Positions 34,730-44,385 of a DNA stretch of 64,000 nucleotides are shown piece by piece (position 1 is the first letter of the stretch; each line of letters begins with the position of its first letter). Under the pieces are notes generated by a model. The model saw only the letters and a program-made list of their open reading frames with translations, was not told the origin of the DNA and searched no databases. The stretch spans positions 1-64,000 of the forward strand of contig UQVY01000008.1 of the NCBI GenBank assembly GCA_900544545.1. Reading direction: 5' to 3'. A program made the position numbers and the translations under genes. This stretch comes from an uncultured Eubacteriales bacterium. GTDB lineage: Bacteria; Bacillota; Clostridia; Christensenellales; CAG-314.

Positions 34730-37700
34730 TTATTTTTTTGTGATTGAAGAGGGGGAATTATCGCCCGCGACTCCGTTGACTCCGACCGAAAGAGCCGTCT
34801 CGCAGAAAGCTTTCAAAGCCGTCATCGCGTACCTTTCGCTCTTTCCGGGGAATTCGAGCTTTATCATTATCTCTCCGCCCTCCGAAACGGCAAGAACGGC
34901 GCGTTTTCCGAAAAGCTTCAGCGCGTACTGAACGCCCTCCTTCCCTATGTCCTCCATAGACGCGAATTTCAGCGCGAAAAGCTTCTTCTTTATCACTACG
35001 TCCTTTACGCCAAGCTTCGAAGCGGCGGCTTTAAGCTCCGCAAGGTCGAGAAGATTGGAAACGGCGGGCGGAACCGCTCCGTAAACGTCCTTAAGCTCCC
35101 TTTCGAGCGCAAGCCTGTCCTTCCTCCCCGTAACCGAAGCCATTCTCTGATAGAATTCCATTCTCTGCGAAAGCTCCCCGATATAATCCGAAGGCACGTG
35201 CGCGTCCACGTCGGCCTCCATCGTCGCCTTGACCTCCCGAACGACAGGCTCGCCCTTTACTTCGGACAAAACCTCGCCGAGAAGCTTCATATACGTTTCC
35301 GTACCGACCTTAGCCATATGACCGTGCTGCTCCTTCCCGAGAACGTTGCCCGCGCCCCGTATTTCAAGGTCCTTCATCGCAATCTTAAAACCGCTTCCCA
35401 GTTCCGTGTTCTCCATAATCGACGCAAGCCTCTTGTAAGCGACTGCCGTAAGCGTTCCTCTGTATACGAAATACGCAAATCCCAGACGACTGCTCCTTCC
35501 AACTCTTCCCCGAAGCTGATAAAGCTGAGAAAGCCCGAGATTGTCCGCGTCGTACACTATAAGAGTGTTGGCGTTGGGAATATCTATGCCGTTTTCGATT
35601 ATCGTCGTGGATATAAGCACGTCGAATTCCTTCCGCGAAAAAGCGTAAACCGTCCGCTCGAGCTCGTGTTCGTTCATCTGTCCGTGAGCTATCTTTATCG
35701 ACGCCTCCGGAACGATATCCCTCATTCTCTGCGAAAAAGCCTCTATACTCTCTACTCTGTTGTAAACGACGAAAACCTGTCCGTCCCTCGCCGTTTCCCG
35801 AAGGATTACGTCCCTTATAAGCGCGGGCGAATCCTCGACTACGTAACTCTCGACGGGCAGTCTGTCTTTGGGCGGCGTGGTTATCGTGGAAATGTCCCTT
35901 ATTCCCGAAAGAGCCATATGAAGCGTCCTCGGAATGGGCGTAGCGGACATACTTAAAACGTCTATATTCGTGTTTACGGTTTTGAGAATCTCCTTATGCT
36001 CGACTCCGAAACGATGCTCCTCGTCGAGAACGAGAATTCCCGCGTCCTTATACTTTATATTCTTGTTGAGAAGCCTGTGCGTTCCGACGATAACGTTGAC
36101 CTCGCCCCTTTCGACCTTTGCTATGATGTCCTTCTGCTCGCCCGCGGAACGGAAACGGTTAAGACAAGCCGTTTTGAGTCCGAAAGGCTCGAACCTCGCC
36201 TTCATAAGCTCGTAATGCTGCTGCGAAAGAATGGTCGTGGGGGCAAGAACTATGGCTTGTTTTCCGTTGGAAACGACTCGGAAAATCGCGCGCATTGCGA
36301 CCTCGGTCTTTCCGAAACCTACGTCGCCCACGAGAAGCCTGTCCATTATCCTGTCGGTAGAAAGATCTTTTCTTATTTCCTCTATACATCTGAGCTGGTC
36401 GTCCGTTTCCGTATAAGGGAACGCTTCCTCGAAACTCTCGGTAAGAAAAGCGTCCTCCTTGTATACGAAACCTCTCGGCTTGAGCCTCTCCTTATAAAGC
36501 CCGACAAGGTCTATCGCAAGCTCTTTAAGCCCCGCCCGTACCTTAGCCTTCGTCCTTTCGAATTCTCCTCCGCCCAACGCGCTGAGCCTCGGTTTGGTTT
36601 CGCCTCCGCCGTATTTGCTGAGCAGGTCGCTCGCTTCAACGGGAACGTAAAGAGTATCGTTGTTCCGGTATTTTACGACGATATAATCCTTCTCGCCGTA
36701 CTCGCCCTTCATAGTCGTCGTACCGACGCAAAGACCTACGCCGTGAACCTCGTGGACGACGTAATCGCCCGCCTCCACGGCAAAAAACGCCTGACGCGCG
36801 GTCTTTCTGAGCCTTCCCCGAGTCTTTTGCGAAGGCGTGAAAATCCTGTCGTCGCCGATAAGCGCGAGTTTGTCCGAATGATTTACGAATCCGCCTTCGA
36901 AGGGAAGCCCTATTATCGTCGGATTTACGAGAGAGCATTCGCCGTCGTCCGAAATCTCCGCGGAAAGCCCTTCCGAATAAAGCGCGGCGAAAATCCTCTG
37001 CGCCTTCTCCCCGTCTCCCGCGAAAATCCCGACTTTATAGCCGTTTGCCGCCCAATTCCGAACGTCCGACGCAAGATTTTCGACGGAACCTCTGTAACTC
37101 CGTACAGCCGAAGAGCTTACCGATACCGTCGCCGACGGACGGAAAAAAGTCTTCGCCGTAAGAAGCTGGAAGGAAAGCTTTTTGTCCGCCGAAAGCATAG
37201 CCGCGATTGCGGTTTCCTTATCCACGAGAGTTTCGCTCCCGCGGACGGTTATCTCTCCTCTTTCCGCAAGATAGCCGCACCTTCTTATATGGTCGTCGTA
37301 AATCGCGTCCAGCCTTTCCGAAATAAGCCCCGGCTCGTCCATTATTACCGTCGCGCCCTTCGGGAAATAACTCCCTATCGGATCGGAAGCCGTAAACGGA
37401 ACGAGCCACGCCGTAGCTCCGTCCCGCCTGATATCCGAAATCACCGACGACAGCCTTTCCGCAGCGTCGGGCGAAAGCCCCTTGGAACGCCTTACTTCGT
37501 CCTCGGCAAGCTCCAGAGCCGCGCCTTCGTCCGCTTCCACGATCTCGCTCACGGGAATCACCGTGAATACGGAAGTTTCGCCCGTGGAGATATGCTCCTC
37601 GGGATCGAAGAACCTTACCGATTCCGCCGAGTCGCCGAAAAATTCCGTCCTGACCGGCTTATCGTAAAGCGGAGAAAAAACGTCGAGAATGTCGCCCCTT

Positions 37701-38188
37701 AAACTGAATTCTCCCACGGCGGACACGAGCGGCGTGCGTTTGTATCCGTTCCTTACGAGCCTTCGGGCTATATCCTTTACGGAATAATCCTTTCCCTGCT
37801 CTATATCGAAACAATTTCCGAAAAAAATCTCCCTCTTCGGATACTTCCTCGCGAGCGCGTCCGCACTTGCGACGACTCCTCTTATAAGCCCCGAATAAGC
37901 AAGAAAAAGAACTCTGTTTATTTCGGAATAAACGCTTCCCGCGGCGTTCCTCTTATACAAAAGAACGTCGTCGGCAAACGGAAGATATTCGAATCCCGCG
38001 AGATTGCCGGCTACCGATTTGGCCGAAACGAAATCCTTCGTCACGAGGAAAACGAATCCGCTCCCAAGTCCTCTCGTCAGAAAAATCTTTTCGCTTTGCT
38101 GTACGCCAAAAACCGCAGTCGGAATACCGCTGCGGACGCTTTTCTGTATTTTCCCGTAAGTTTCGTATAACCTCAGATCGCCGAACAT
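34730..38188 (-). CDS. mfd: transcription-repair coupling factor Mfd
   Basis: DNA translocase that removes stalled RNA polymerase and recruits UvrA. The product has 1152 residues, as usual. Order: UvrB-like N-terminal part, RNA polymerase interaction domain (about 480-550, GDYVVHEVHGVGLCVG), RecG-like helicase with GDVGFGKTEVAMRA (Walker A) and VLDEEHRFGVEHKE (DEEH box), SATPIPRT, the TRG-type QLRGRVGRS and the C-terminal TRCF domain. No clear ribosome site precedes the ATG, which is 61 bases after infA. Confidence 0.96.
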   Translation of the reverse strand: MFGDLRLYETYGKIQKSVRSGIPTAVFGVQQSEKIFLTRGLGSGFVFLVTKDFVSAKSVAGNLAGFEYLPFADDVLLYKRNAAGSVYSEINRVLFLAYSGLIRGVVASADALARKYPKREIFFGNCFDIEQGKDYSVKDIARRLVRNGYKRTPLVSAVGEFSLRGDILDVFSPLYDKPVRTEFFGDSAESVRFFDPEEHISTGETSVFTVIPVSEIVEADEGAALELAEDEVRRSKGLSPDAAERLSSVISDIRRDGATAWLVPFTASDPIGSYFPKGATVIMDEPGLISERLDAIYDDHIRRCGYLAERGEITVRGSETLVDKETAIAAMLSADKKLSFQLLTAKTFFRPSATVSVSSSAVRSYRGSVENLASDVRNWAANGYKVGIFAGDGEKAQRIFAALYSEGLSAEISDDGECSLVNPTIIGLPFEGGFVNHSDKLALIGDDRIFTPSQKTRGRLRKTARQAFFAVEAGDYVVHEVHGVGLCVGTTTMKGEYGEKDYIVVKYRNNDTLYVPVEASDLLSKYGGGETKPRLSALGGGEFERTKAKVRAGLKELAIDLVGLYKERLKPRGFVYKEDAFLTESFEEAFPYTETDDQLRCIEEIRKDLSTDRIMDRLLVGDVGFGKTEVAMRAIFRVVSNGKQAIVLAPTTILSQQHYELMKARFEPFGLKTACLNRFRSAGEQKDIIAKVERGEVNVIVGTHRLLNKNIKYKDAGILVLDEEHRFGVEHKEILKTVNTNIDVLSMSATPIPRTLHMALSGIRDISTITTPPKDRLPVESYVVEDSPALIRDVILRETARDGQVFVVYNRVESIEAFSQRMRDIVPEASIKIAHGQMNEHELERTVYAFSRKEFDVLISTTIIENGIDIPNANTLIVYDADNLGLSQLYQLRGRVGRSSRLGFAYFVYRGTLTAVAYKRLASIMENTELGSGFKIAMKDLEIRGAGNVLGKEQHGHMAKVGTETYMKLLGEVLSEVKGEPVVREVKATMEADVDAHVPSDYIGELSQRMEFYQRMASVTGRKDRLALERELKDVYGAVPPAVSNLLDLAELKAAASKLGVKDVVIKKKLFALKFASMEDIGKEGVQYALKLFGKRAVLAVSEGGEIMIKLEFPGKSERYAMTALKAFCETALSVGVNGVAGDNSPSSITKK

Positions 38189-38249
38189 TCCGTATGCGCA
38201 AAACCGGACCGAGAGCTTCCCCCCGATCCCGTAACGCAGCCTCCGAAAA

Positions 38250-38483
38250 TCAGTTGGTCGATCCGCCCTTGCCTCTCCAGGTTATCCTTCCCTTGTTGAG
38301 GTCGTAGGGACTAAGCTCGAGTTTTACCGTATCGCCGGGAAGTATCTTGATATAATTCATACGAAGCTTTCCGGATATATAAGCCGTAACTACGTGATTG
38401 TTGCTGAGCTTTACCTTGAAATTTGCGTTGGGGAGAGCTTCGATAACGACGCCCTCAAGCTCGATTACATCGTCTTTTGACAT
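38250..38483 (-). CDS. infA: translation initiation factor IF-1
   Basis: S1/OB-fold factor that occupies the A site during initiation. The 77-residue product starts MSKDDVIELEGVVIEALPNA and keeps GKLRMNYIKILPGDTV. It is slightly longer than the usual 72 by a GKGGSTN tail. GGAGG site. It lies 24 bases after the KOW protein in the adk-map-KOW-infA run. The usual next genes (rpmJ, rpsM) are absent and mfd follows instead. Confidence 0.96.
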   Translation of the reverse strand: MSKDDVIELEGVVIEALPNANFKVKLSNNHVVTAYISGKLRMNYIKILPGDTVKLELSPYDLNKGRITWRGKGGSTN

Positions 38484-38507
38484 AAATCCTCCGTTATTGA
38501 TGATTTT

Positions 38508-38795
38508 TCAGCGGAATTTCTTCACCGCGCTTTTATCGCATTCTCCGATAACGCGCCTGATTTCCGCATCGCTGAGCGTTCCGTTTTCTATGGCTTCCGC
38601 AATCTCCCGCGAATGCGCCACGAAACGGACGTGGCGGACGTTTTTCATTTTGGCTTTTTCCAAGGGACGCGTCCTGCCGTCGGCAACGATTACCGAATCG
38701 CCGAAACTCTCCGTCACCACGAGAAACTTGTTCCTGTCGTGTCCGCGGAAAGAAACGACGACGTCGCCCCTCTTAAACCGATAGTCGCTATTCAT
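38508..38795 (-). CDS. KOW-domain RNA-binding protein (L14e-like)
   Basis: The product has 95 residues. Residues about 5-40 form a KOW motif (FKRGDVVVSFRGHDRNKFLVV), as in ribosomal L14e/L6e/L27e proteins. The rest is basic, ending with a helical SDAEIRRVIGECDKSAVKKF. Clostridia commonly carry this gene between map and infA, and it is thought to bind RNA or the ribosome; its exact function is unknown. It starts six bases after the map stop. Confidence 0.85.
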   Translation of the reverse strand: MNSDYRFKRGDVVVSFRGHDRNKFLVVTESFGDSVIVADGRTRPLEKAKMKNVRHVRFVAHSREIAEAIENGTLSDAEIRRVIGECDKSAVKKFR

Positions 38796-38801
38796 ACAGC
38801 C

Positions 38802-39551
38802 TCACAACGTAAGTATTTCGCAGCCCTCTTCGGTTACGAGAATGGTATTTTCGTAATGCGCGCTGGGCTTTCCGTCGTAGGTCTTGACCGTCCAGCCGTC
38901 GGGCATAAACTTAATCCTCGCCGTACCGAGATTGATCATAGGCTCGACCGCTATGGTGTTGTTGGCAACGAGTTTAATACCCTTCCCCTTTACGCCGTAA
39001 TTGGGAACGTCGGGAAACTCGTGCATATTCCTTCCTATACCGTGTCCGACCATCTCTTTGACCACTCCGTAGCCGAACTGCTTCACGTGTCCGCTTACGG
39101 CGTAGCCTATATCGCCTATCGTCGTCCCCGGCTTTATTATACGGGCAGCCGCAAAGAAACTCTCCTTCGTTTCCCTGACGAGCTTTCTGACCTTTTCGTC
39201 AACCTCGCCTATGATGAACGTTCTCGCCGCGTCGCCGTGAAAACCGTTGATGTACGCGCCGACGTCCACGCTGACTATCATTCCTTCTTCGATATATCTC
39301 TCGTCGCTCGGAATCCCGTGTACGACCTCGTCGTCTATACTTATGCAGGAACTCGCAGGATATCCGTGATAATCGAGAAAGCTCGGAGTCGCTCCGTGCC
39401 GCTCGATAAAGTCCCTTATGATCTTGTCGAGAAAACCCGTAGTCATTCCCGCTTTGATCTTCTCTTCCGCGAAAAGCAGAACGTCCCGCGTAATCGCGCA
39501 GGCTACTCTCATTTTCGCAAGCTCTTCGGGTGTTTTTACGTTGATTACCAT
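38802..39551 (-). CDS. map: methionine aminopeptidase type I
   Basis: Removes the initiator methionine from nascent proteins. The 249-residue product has SSCISIDDEVVHGIPSD (His), the metal ligands in SVDVGAYINGFHGDAARTF (two Asp), GHGIGRNMHEFPDV (His), VEPMIN (Glu) and WTVKTYDGKPSAHYENTILVT (Glu). All five ligands are present. GAGGA site before ATG. Second gene of the adk operon. Confidence 0.96.
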   Translation of the reverse strand: MVINVKTPEELAKMRVACAITRDVLLFAEEKIKAGMTTGFLDKIIRDFIERHGATPSFLDYHGYPASSCISIDDEVVHGIPSDERYIEEGMIVSVDVGAYINGFHGDAARTFIIGEVDEKVRKLVRETKESFFAAARIIKPGTTIGDIGYAVSGHVKQFGYGVVKEMVGHGIGRNMHEFPDVPNYGVKGKGIKLVANNTIAVEPMINLGTARIKFMPDGWTVKTYDGKPSAHYENTILVTEEGCEILTL

Positions 39552-39576
39552 TTCTAAGTCCTCTTATATAAACCGA

Positions 39577-40257
39577 TTACTCGCAATCGGTAGTCTTCCT
39601 TCGTTCAGACGCGGACTCGCGCTTCTTCCTTCCGACTTCGGAAAGAGCTTTCTTTATATCCTCGAATATTGCCCTGATATCGCCGCTGCCGTTGACTCTC
39701 TTGAGAACGCCCTTCTTTTCGTAATAATCGGAAAGCGGATAGGTAAGACTGTCGTAAACGTCGAGACGCTTCCGGACGGTTTCTTCCTTATCGTCGTCGC
39801 GGGTTATAAATCTTCCTCCGCACAGGGGACAGACCTCTTTACCGTCGAGCATCGAAATGTGAAAAGGCGCGCCGCACTTCTCGCAGCTCCTTCTTCCCGT
39901 AAGTCTGTGAAGAACTTCCTCGTAAGGAAGCTCGAGCTCCAGAACGACGTCGATATCCTCGTTCCGTGCGAGATCTTCGGACTGCGAAATCGTCCTCGGA
40001 AATCCGTCGAGTACGTAACCGCCTGCGCAATCCTCTTCGCGCAGCCTTCCCGTTATCATCTTTATCGTTATATCGTCGGGTACGAGTTCCCCTTTATCTA
40101 TGTATTGCTTGGCAAGCTTTCCCAGCTCCGTGCCGTGGCTTATGTTATAACGGAAAATATCCCCGCTGCTGATATGCGGAAGTCCGTATTCTTCACAGAT
40201 AAGCTGCGCCTGAGTGCCTTTTCCGGATCCGGGTGCGCCGAGTAAAACTATCTTCAT
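39577..40257 (-). CDS. adk: adenylate kinase, zinc-binding LID type
   Basis: Interconverts ATP + AMP and 2 ADP. The 226-residue product has Walker A GAPGSGKGTQ (7-16), GYVLDGFPRTISQ and a LID with the zinc motif CEKCGAPFH...CPLCGG (four Cys). The C-terminal tail (VGRKKRESASERRKTTDCE) is longer and more basic than usual. First gene of the operon, 80-100 bases after a good promoter. Confidence 0.96.
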   Translation of the reverse strand: MKIVLLGAPGSGKGTQAQLICEEYGLPHISSGDIFRYNISHGTELGKLAKQYIDKGELVPDDITIKMITGRLREEDCAGGYVLDGFPRTISQSEDLARNEDIDVVLELELPYEEVLHRLTGRRSCEKCGAPFHISMLDGKEVCPLCGGRFITRDDDKEETVRKRLDVYDSLTYPLSDYYEKKGVLKRVNGSGDIRAIFEDIKKALSEVGRKKRESASERRKTTDCE

Positions 40258-40335
40258 TTTTTCACCTTCGTAATTGCGGCTTTCCTCTGCTCCGAAAGCC
40301 TTCGCTTTTTTGCGGCAAACAAACCGCCAACATAT

Positions 40336-40364
40336 ATATTACCTTTTATTTGCGTTTTTGTAAA
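40336..40364 (-). promoter_or_regulatory. sigma-A promoter of the adk operon
   Basis: Reverse strand TTTACA (40359-40364), 17 bases, TAATAT (40336-40341). Confidence 0.7.
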
Positions 40365-40424
40365 CGGTTTTCGGGTAATTTCGGAGGATTTTTTTGTTTT
40401 TTGTAAAAAATCTCTCCCGTTACT

Positions 40425-40463
40425 GAAAAAAAATCGGCCGCAAGCCTTTCCGCCCGCAGCCGA
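40425..40463 (-). terminator. intrinsic terminator of pgk-tpiA-gpmI
   Basis: Reverse strand 12-bp stem TCGGCTGCGGGC/GCTTGCGGCCGA (three G-T pairs), loop GGAAAG, then a long T run. Confidence 0.85.
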
Positions 40464-40474
40464 AATTATTCCGT

Positions 40475-42010
40475 TTACTTCGAGACAAGAACCTTACCCG
40501 TCATTTCCTTCGGCACGGGAAGCCCCATTGCGCAGAGCATGGTCGGCGCGATGTCGCAGAGCTTTCCGCTCATCAGCGTAACGTCCTTATCGTCGCTTAC
40601 GTAAATGAAAGGCACGGGATTGGTCGTATGCGCGGTAAAAGGCTTACCCTCTTCGTCGAGAAGCTTTTCGGCGTTGCCGTGATCGGCGGTAACGAAAACC
40701 CGTCCGCCCTCGCCGAGTATTGCCTTAACGACCTTTTCCACGCATTCGTCCACAACCCAGACCGCCTTTTTCGTCGCTTCGATAACACCCGTATGCCCCA
40801 CCATATCGCAGTTAGCGAAATTCAGAATCATAACGTCGTATTTTCCGCTTTTTATCTCCTCGACAGCTCTGTCTGCCACGGAATACGCGCTCATTTCGGG
40901 TTGAAGGTCGTAGGTCGCGACTTTCGGCGAAGGAATGAGAATCCTGTCTTCGCCTTTATTCGGCTCCTCTACGCCGCCGTTGAAGAAGAAGGTTACGTGA
41001 GCGTATTTTTCCGTTTCGGCTATACGGAGCTGAGTCTTTCCCTGCGACGCAAGATATTCGCCGAGAGTATTGTCGAGTGTCTGAGGCTTGAAAGCTATGT
41101 CTATTCCCGTAAAAGAGTCGTCGTATCGGGTAAAGCAGACGTATCTTAAATCCTTTACTTCCTTTCCCGGCGCAAAACCTTTGTCCTTCTGCGTGAGCTG
41201 ACGAGTCATTTCTCTCGCCCTGTCGGGACGGAAATTGAAAAAGATAACGCTGTCTCCGTCTTCGATAACTCCGACGGGCTTTCCGTTCTCGTAAACGGGA
41301 GTCGGCAGAACGAATTCGTCGGTAACGCCCTCATTATAGCTTTCTTTCAACGCCTCCTCGGGATCGGAGCACACTCTTCCCTGTCCCATAGTCAGCATAT
41401 TATAAGCCTTTTCCACTCTGTCCCAGCGGTTGTCCCTGTCCATTGCGTAATATCTTCCGCACACGGAAGCTATCTTACCGACGCCGATTTCGCTTATTTT
41501 ACGTTGAAGCTCCCTCATATAGCCCGCTCCGCTCGTGGGCGAAACGTCCCTTCCGTCGGTGAAACAATGCACGAACGCCTTTTTCACGCCCTCGCGCCTG
41601 CAAAGCTCCAGAAGCGCGAAAAGATGAGTTATATGACTGTGAACTCCGCCGTCCGACAAAAGCCCCATAAGATGAACGGACTTTCCCTTTTCAACGGCGT
41701 TTCTCACTGCTCCGACGAGAGCCTCGTTTTTATAAAACTCTCCGTCGTCTATGTCTTTGCTTATTCTCGTAAGCTCCTGATAAACTATCCTGCCCGCGCC
41801 TATATTGAGATGACCGACTTCGCTGTTACCCATCTGGCCGTCGGGAAGTCCTACCGCAAGCCCCGACGCTTCCAGAGTCGAAGACGGATAATTTTCCGTA
41901 AGATACCTTACGAATCTGCTGCCCTTGCTGCCTATACAGTTGCCCTCGCCGTCCGGCGCGTATCCGTAGCCGTCCATAATGACGAGTGCAGTCATTTTCT
42001 TTTTTTCCAT
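40475..42010 (-). CDS. gpmI: 2,3-bisphosphoglycerate-independent phosphoglycerate mutase
   Basis: Interconverts 3- and 2-phosphoglycerate with two manganese ions and a phosphoserine. The 511-residue product has ALVIMDGYGYAPDGEGNCI (metal Asp), the catalytic Ser in MGNSEVGHLNIGAGR, FNFRPDRAREMTR, HVTFFFNGG and VTADHGNAEKL (metal Asp/His). Last gene of the glycolytic operon, 120 bases after tpiA. The ribosome site (GGACGA) is weak. Confidence 0.97.
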   Translation of the reverse strand: MEKKKMTALVIMDGYGYAPDGEGNCIGSKGSRFVRYLTENYPSSTLEASGLAVGLPDGQMGNSEVGHLNIGAGRIVYQELTRISKDIDDGEFYKNEALVGAVRNAVEKGKSVHLMGLLSDGGVHSHITHLFALLELCRREGVKKAFVHCFTDGRDVSPTSGAGYMRELQRKISEIGVGKIASVCGRYYAMDRDNRWDRVEKAYNMLTMGQGRVCSDPEEALKESYNEGVTDEFVLPTPVYENGKPVGVIEDGDSVIFFNFRPDRAREMTRQLTQKDKGFAPGKEVKDLRYVCFTRYDDSFTGIDIAFKPQTLDNTLGEYLASQGKTQLRIAETEKYAHVTFFFNGGVEEPNKGEDRILIPSPKVATYDLQPEMSAYSVADRAVEEIKSGKYDVMILNFANCDMVGHTGVIEATKKAVWVVDECVEKVVKAILGEGGRVFVTADHGNAEKLLDEEGKPFTAHTTNPVPFIYVSDDKDVTLMSGKLCDIAPTMLCAMGLPVPKEMTGKVLVSK

Positions 42011-42130
42011 ATCGATTTTCGTCCGTAAATTATCCGAACCGCGCGACCTCCAAATCGGAATTACCCGAAGAGCGTTCTTCGTATTATTCTTTTCCGCACG
42101 TTCGTCCCGCGGCTTTCACGATTTTCAGTT

Positions 42131-42883
42131 TTATTTGTCCTCGGCGCAGTCTATAATCGCGTTGAACTTTTCGGGAACGAGGCTCGCTCCGCCGATAAGT
42201 CCTCCGTCTATATGCGGCATACAGAGAAGCTCGTCGGCGTTCTTTTCGTTCATAGAACCTCCGTAAAGCACGGGAAGGTGCTTCGCTATATCCTCGCCGT
42301 ACATCTTTCCGAGTATCTTTCTTATGAAAGCTATGGCGTTATTGGCTTCGTCGGCGGTCGCGGTCTTGCCCGTACCTATCGCCCATACGGGTTCGTAGGC
42401 TATTATAACGCCCTTAATCTTCTCCGAGTCGAGAGCTTTGAGTCCTCCTATAAGCTGAGTTTCCAGAACCTTTCTCATATTGCCCGACTCTCTCTCGGCA
42501 AGAGTTTCTCCTACGCAGACAATGGGATTGAGTCCGCTTTTGACCGCGGCTTCCGCACGCTTCATAACGGTTTCGTCGGTCTCTCCGAAATACTGCCGCC
42601 TTTCGCTGTGTCCGACGATAACGTATTCCGCTCCCGCTTCTTTAAGCATAGCCGCGCTTATCTCGCCGGTAAAAGCTCCGCTTTCCGCCCAGTGAACGTT
42701 CTGCGCGCCGATATGAACTTTCGTCCCGTCCGCGGCTTTAACCGCCTCCGCCAGATCCGTATAAGGCACGCAGGCGATTACGAGGCTCTTCGAGCAATTC
42801 GCCTTCCCCGCTATCGCTTTTATAAGTCCCGCGGTTTCGGCTGCGGTTTTATTCATTTTCCAGTTTCCGGCTATAATCTTCAT
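42131..42883 (-). CDS. tpiA: triosephosphate isomerase
   Basis: Interconverts dihydroxyacetone phosphate and glyceraldehyde 3-phosphate. The 250-residue product has GNWKMNKT (Lys), IVGHSERRQYFGE (His), AYEPVWAIGTGKTA (catalytic Glu) and LYGGSMNEKNADELL. The gene starts 17 bases after the pgk stop, with GGAGA upstream. Confidence 0.97.
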   Translation of the reverse strand: MKIIAGNWKMNKTAAETAGLIKAIAGKANCSKSLVIACVPYTDLAEAVKAADGTKVHIGAQNVHWAESGAFTGEISAAMLKEAGAEYVIVGHSERRQYFGETDETVMKRAEAAVKSGLNPIVCVGETLAERESGNMRKVLETQLIGGLKALDSEKIKGVIIAYEPVWAIGTGKTATADEANNAIAFIRKILGKMYGEDIAKHLPVLYGGSMNEKNADELLCMPHIDGGLIGGASLVPEKFNAIIDCAEDK

Positions 42884-42900
42884 AATTCGTATCTCCGATT

Positions 42901-44088
42901 TTATTTATCGTTAAGGCAGGCGATTCCCGGAAGAGCTTTTCCTTCGAGAAATTCGAGACTCGCGCCGCCGCCCGTGCTTATATGAGTCATTTTATCGCCG
43001 AATCCCATCTGAATAACCGCCGCCGCGGAATCCCCTCCGCCTACTATCGTAACGGCTTTGCTTTCAGCCATAGCCTCGGCTATTCCTCTCGTTCCTTTCG
43101 CAAAAGAAGGCATTTCGAATACGCCCATAGGTCCGTTCCAGATAACCGTACCCGCGGATTCAATGATTTCCGAATAGCGTCTTACGGTCTTTTCGCCTAT
43201 ATCGAGCCCCATATAACCGTCGGGAATATTGCAGTCCACGGTAATCGACGGACTGTCGTTTGAAAATTCCTTCGCCGCGACGGTGTCTTCGGGAAGAAGC
43301 ATTTTTACGTTATTTTCCTTAGCCTGAGAGATAAGCTCCAAAGCAAGCGGAACCTTATCGTCCTCGCACTTGGACGAACCTATCGTTCTTCCGAGAGCTT
43401 CTTCGAAAGTATAAGCCATCGCTCCGCCGATAAGAAGATAATCGACTTTATTCAGAAGATTCTCGATGACTCCTATCTTGTCCGAAACCTTGCTTCCGCC
43501 GAGAATAGCCACGAAGGGACGCTTGGGATTATCGAGCGCGCCGCCCATAATCTCCAGCTCTTTAGCTATAAGAAGCCCCGCCACGCATACGTCGAGATAC
43601 TGCGTGACTCCCGCCGTCGAAGCGTGCGCTCTGTGCGCCGTACCGAAAGCGTCGTTGACGTAAACGTCGGCGTAACTCGCGAGTTTACGGCAGAAATCGG
43701 GATCGTCGGCTTCCTCCTGCGGACAGAAACGCAGATTCTCCAGCATAACGACTTCGCCTTTTTTGATTTCCGAAACCAGCCTGTCCGAGCAGGGACCGAC
43801 AACGTCTTCGCTCAGTACGGTTTTAACTCCCAATTCGTTGAGTCTCTTCGCCGCGGGCGCGAGAGAATATTTCTTATCGACCTTTCCCTTCGGACGACCG
43901 AGATGAGAACAGAGAATGACCTCGGCTCCTCTTTCCGTAAGATAGTTTATCGTAGGAAGCGAAGCGATTATTCTGCTGTCGTCGGTGATATTGCCGTTTT
44001 CGTCGAGAGGGACGTTAAAATCCACTCTCACAAGACAACGTTTTCCCGAAACATCGATATCCTTAACCGTTTTTTTGCCGTAATTCAT
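42901..44088 (-). CDS. pgk: phosphoglycerate kinase
   Basis: Transfers phosphate from 1,3-bisphosphoglycerate to ADP. The 395-residue product has RVDFNVPLDENGNITDDSRI, SHLGRPKG, FGTAHRAHAST, ILGGSKVSDKI (usually GGAKVSDK; Ser instead of Ala is a mild change) and the nucleotide loop GGGDSAAAV. First gene of pgk-tpiA-gpmI with GGAGGAG upstream and a clear promoter. Confidence 0.97.
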   Translation of the reverse strand: MNYGKKTVKDIDVSGKRCLVRVDFNVPLDENGNITDDSRIIASLPTINYLTERGAEVILCSHLGRPKGKVDKKYSLAPAAKRLNELGVKTVLSEDVVGPCSDRLVSEIKKGEVVMLENLRFCPQEEADDPDFCRKLASYADVYVNDAFGTAHRAHASTAGVTQYLDVCVAGLLIAKELEIMGGALDNPKRPFVAILGGSKVSDKIGVIENLLNKVDYLLIGGAMAYTFEEALGRTIGSSKCEDDKVPLALELISQAKENNVKMLLPEDTVAAKEFSNDSPSITVDCNIPDGYMGLDIGEKTVRRYSEIIESAGTVIWNGPMGVFEMPSFAKGTRGIAEAMAESKAVTIVGGGDSAAAVIQMGFGDKMTHISTGGGASLEFLEGKALPGIACLNDK

Positions 44089-44142
44089 AACAAACTCCTC
44101 CGAATTTTTCGCCTTTTGCGGAAGCTTTACCCTCCCGTTGTC

Positions 44143-44171
44143 ATTTTATACCATTTTTTCCTCGTTGTCAA
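44143..44171 (-). promoter_or_regulatory. sigma-A promoter of pgk-tpiA-gpmI
   Basis: Reverse strand TTGACA (44166-44171), 17 bases, TAAAAT (44143-44148). An overlapping TATAAA with 15-base spacing is an alternative. The remainder of the gap up to 44385 shows nothing recognisable. Confidence 0.75.
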
Positions 44172-44385
44172 GCATTGCCGCCAACGCTTTCCGCAATCTC
44201 GCCGAAACCGATAACCGCGCCGTATCCGCAGAGCCGACTTCCCTGTCCGCGGAAATTCTTCCCGAAAATCGGACGACCGCTCTTTTGCGCCTTCAAACCT
44301 TCCTCGCTCTTTCTCTCCTCGTAAATTCTTCCTTTATAAATTCTTCGTCGGAGAAAACGATTCCGCCGAAAACCGAATACCTTTA

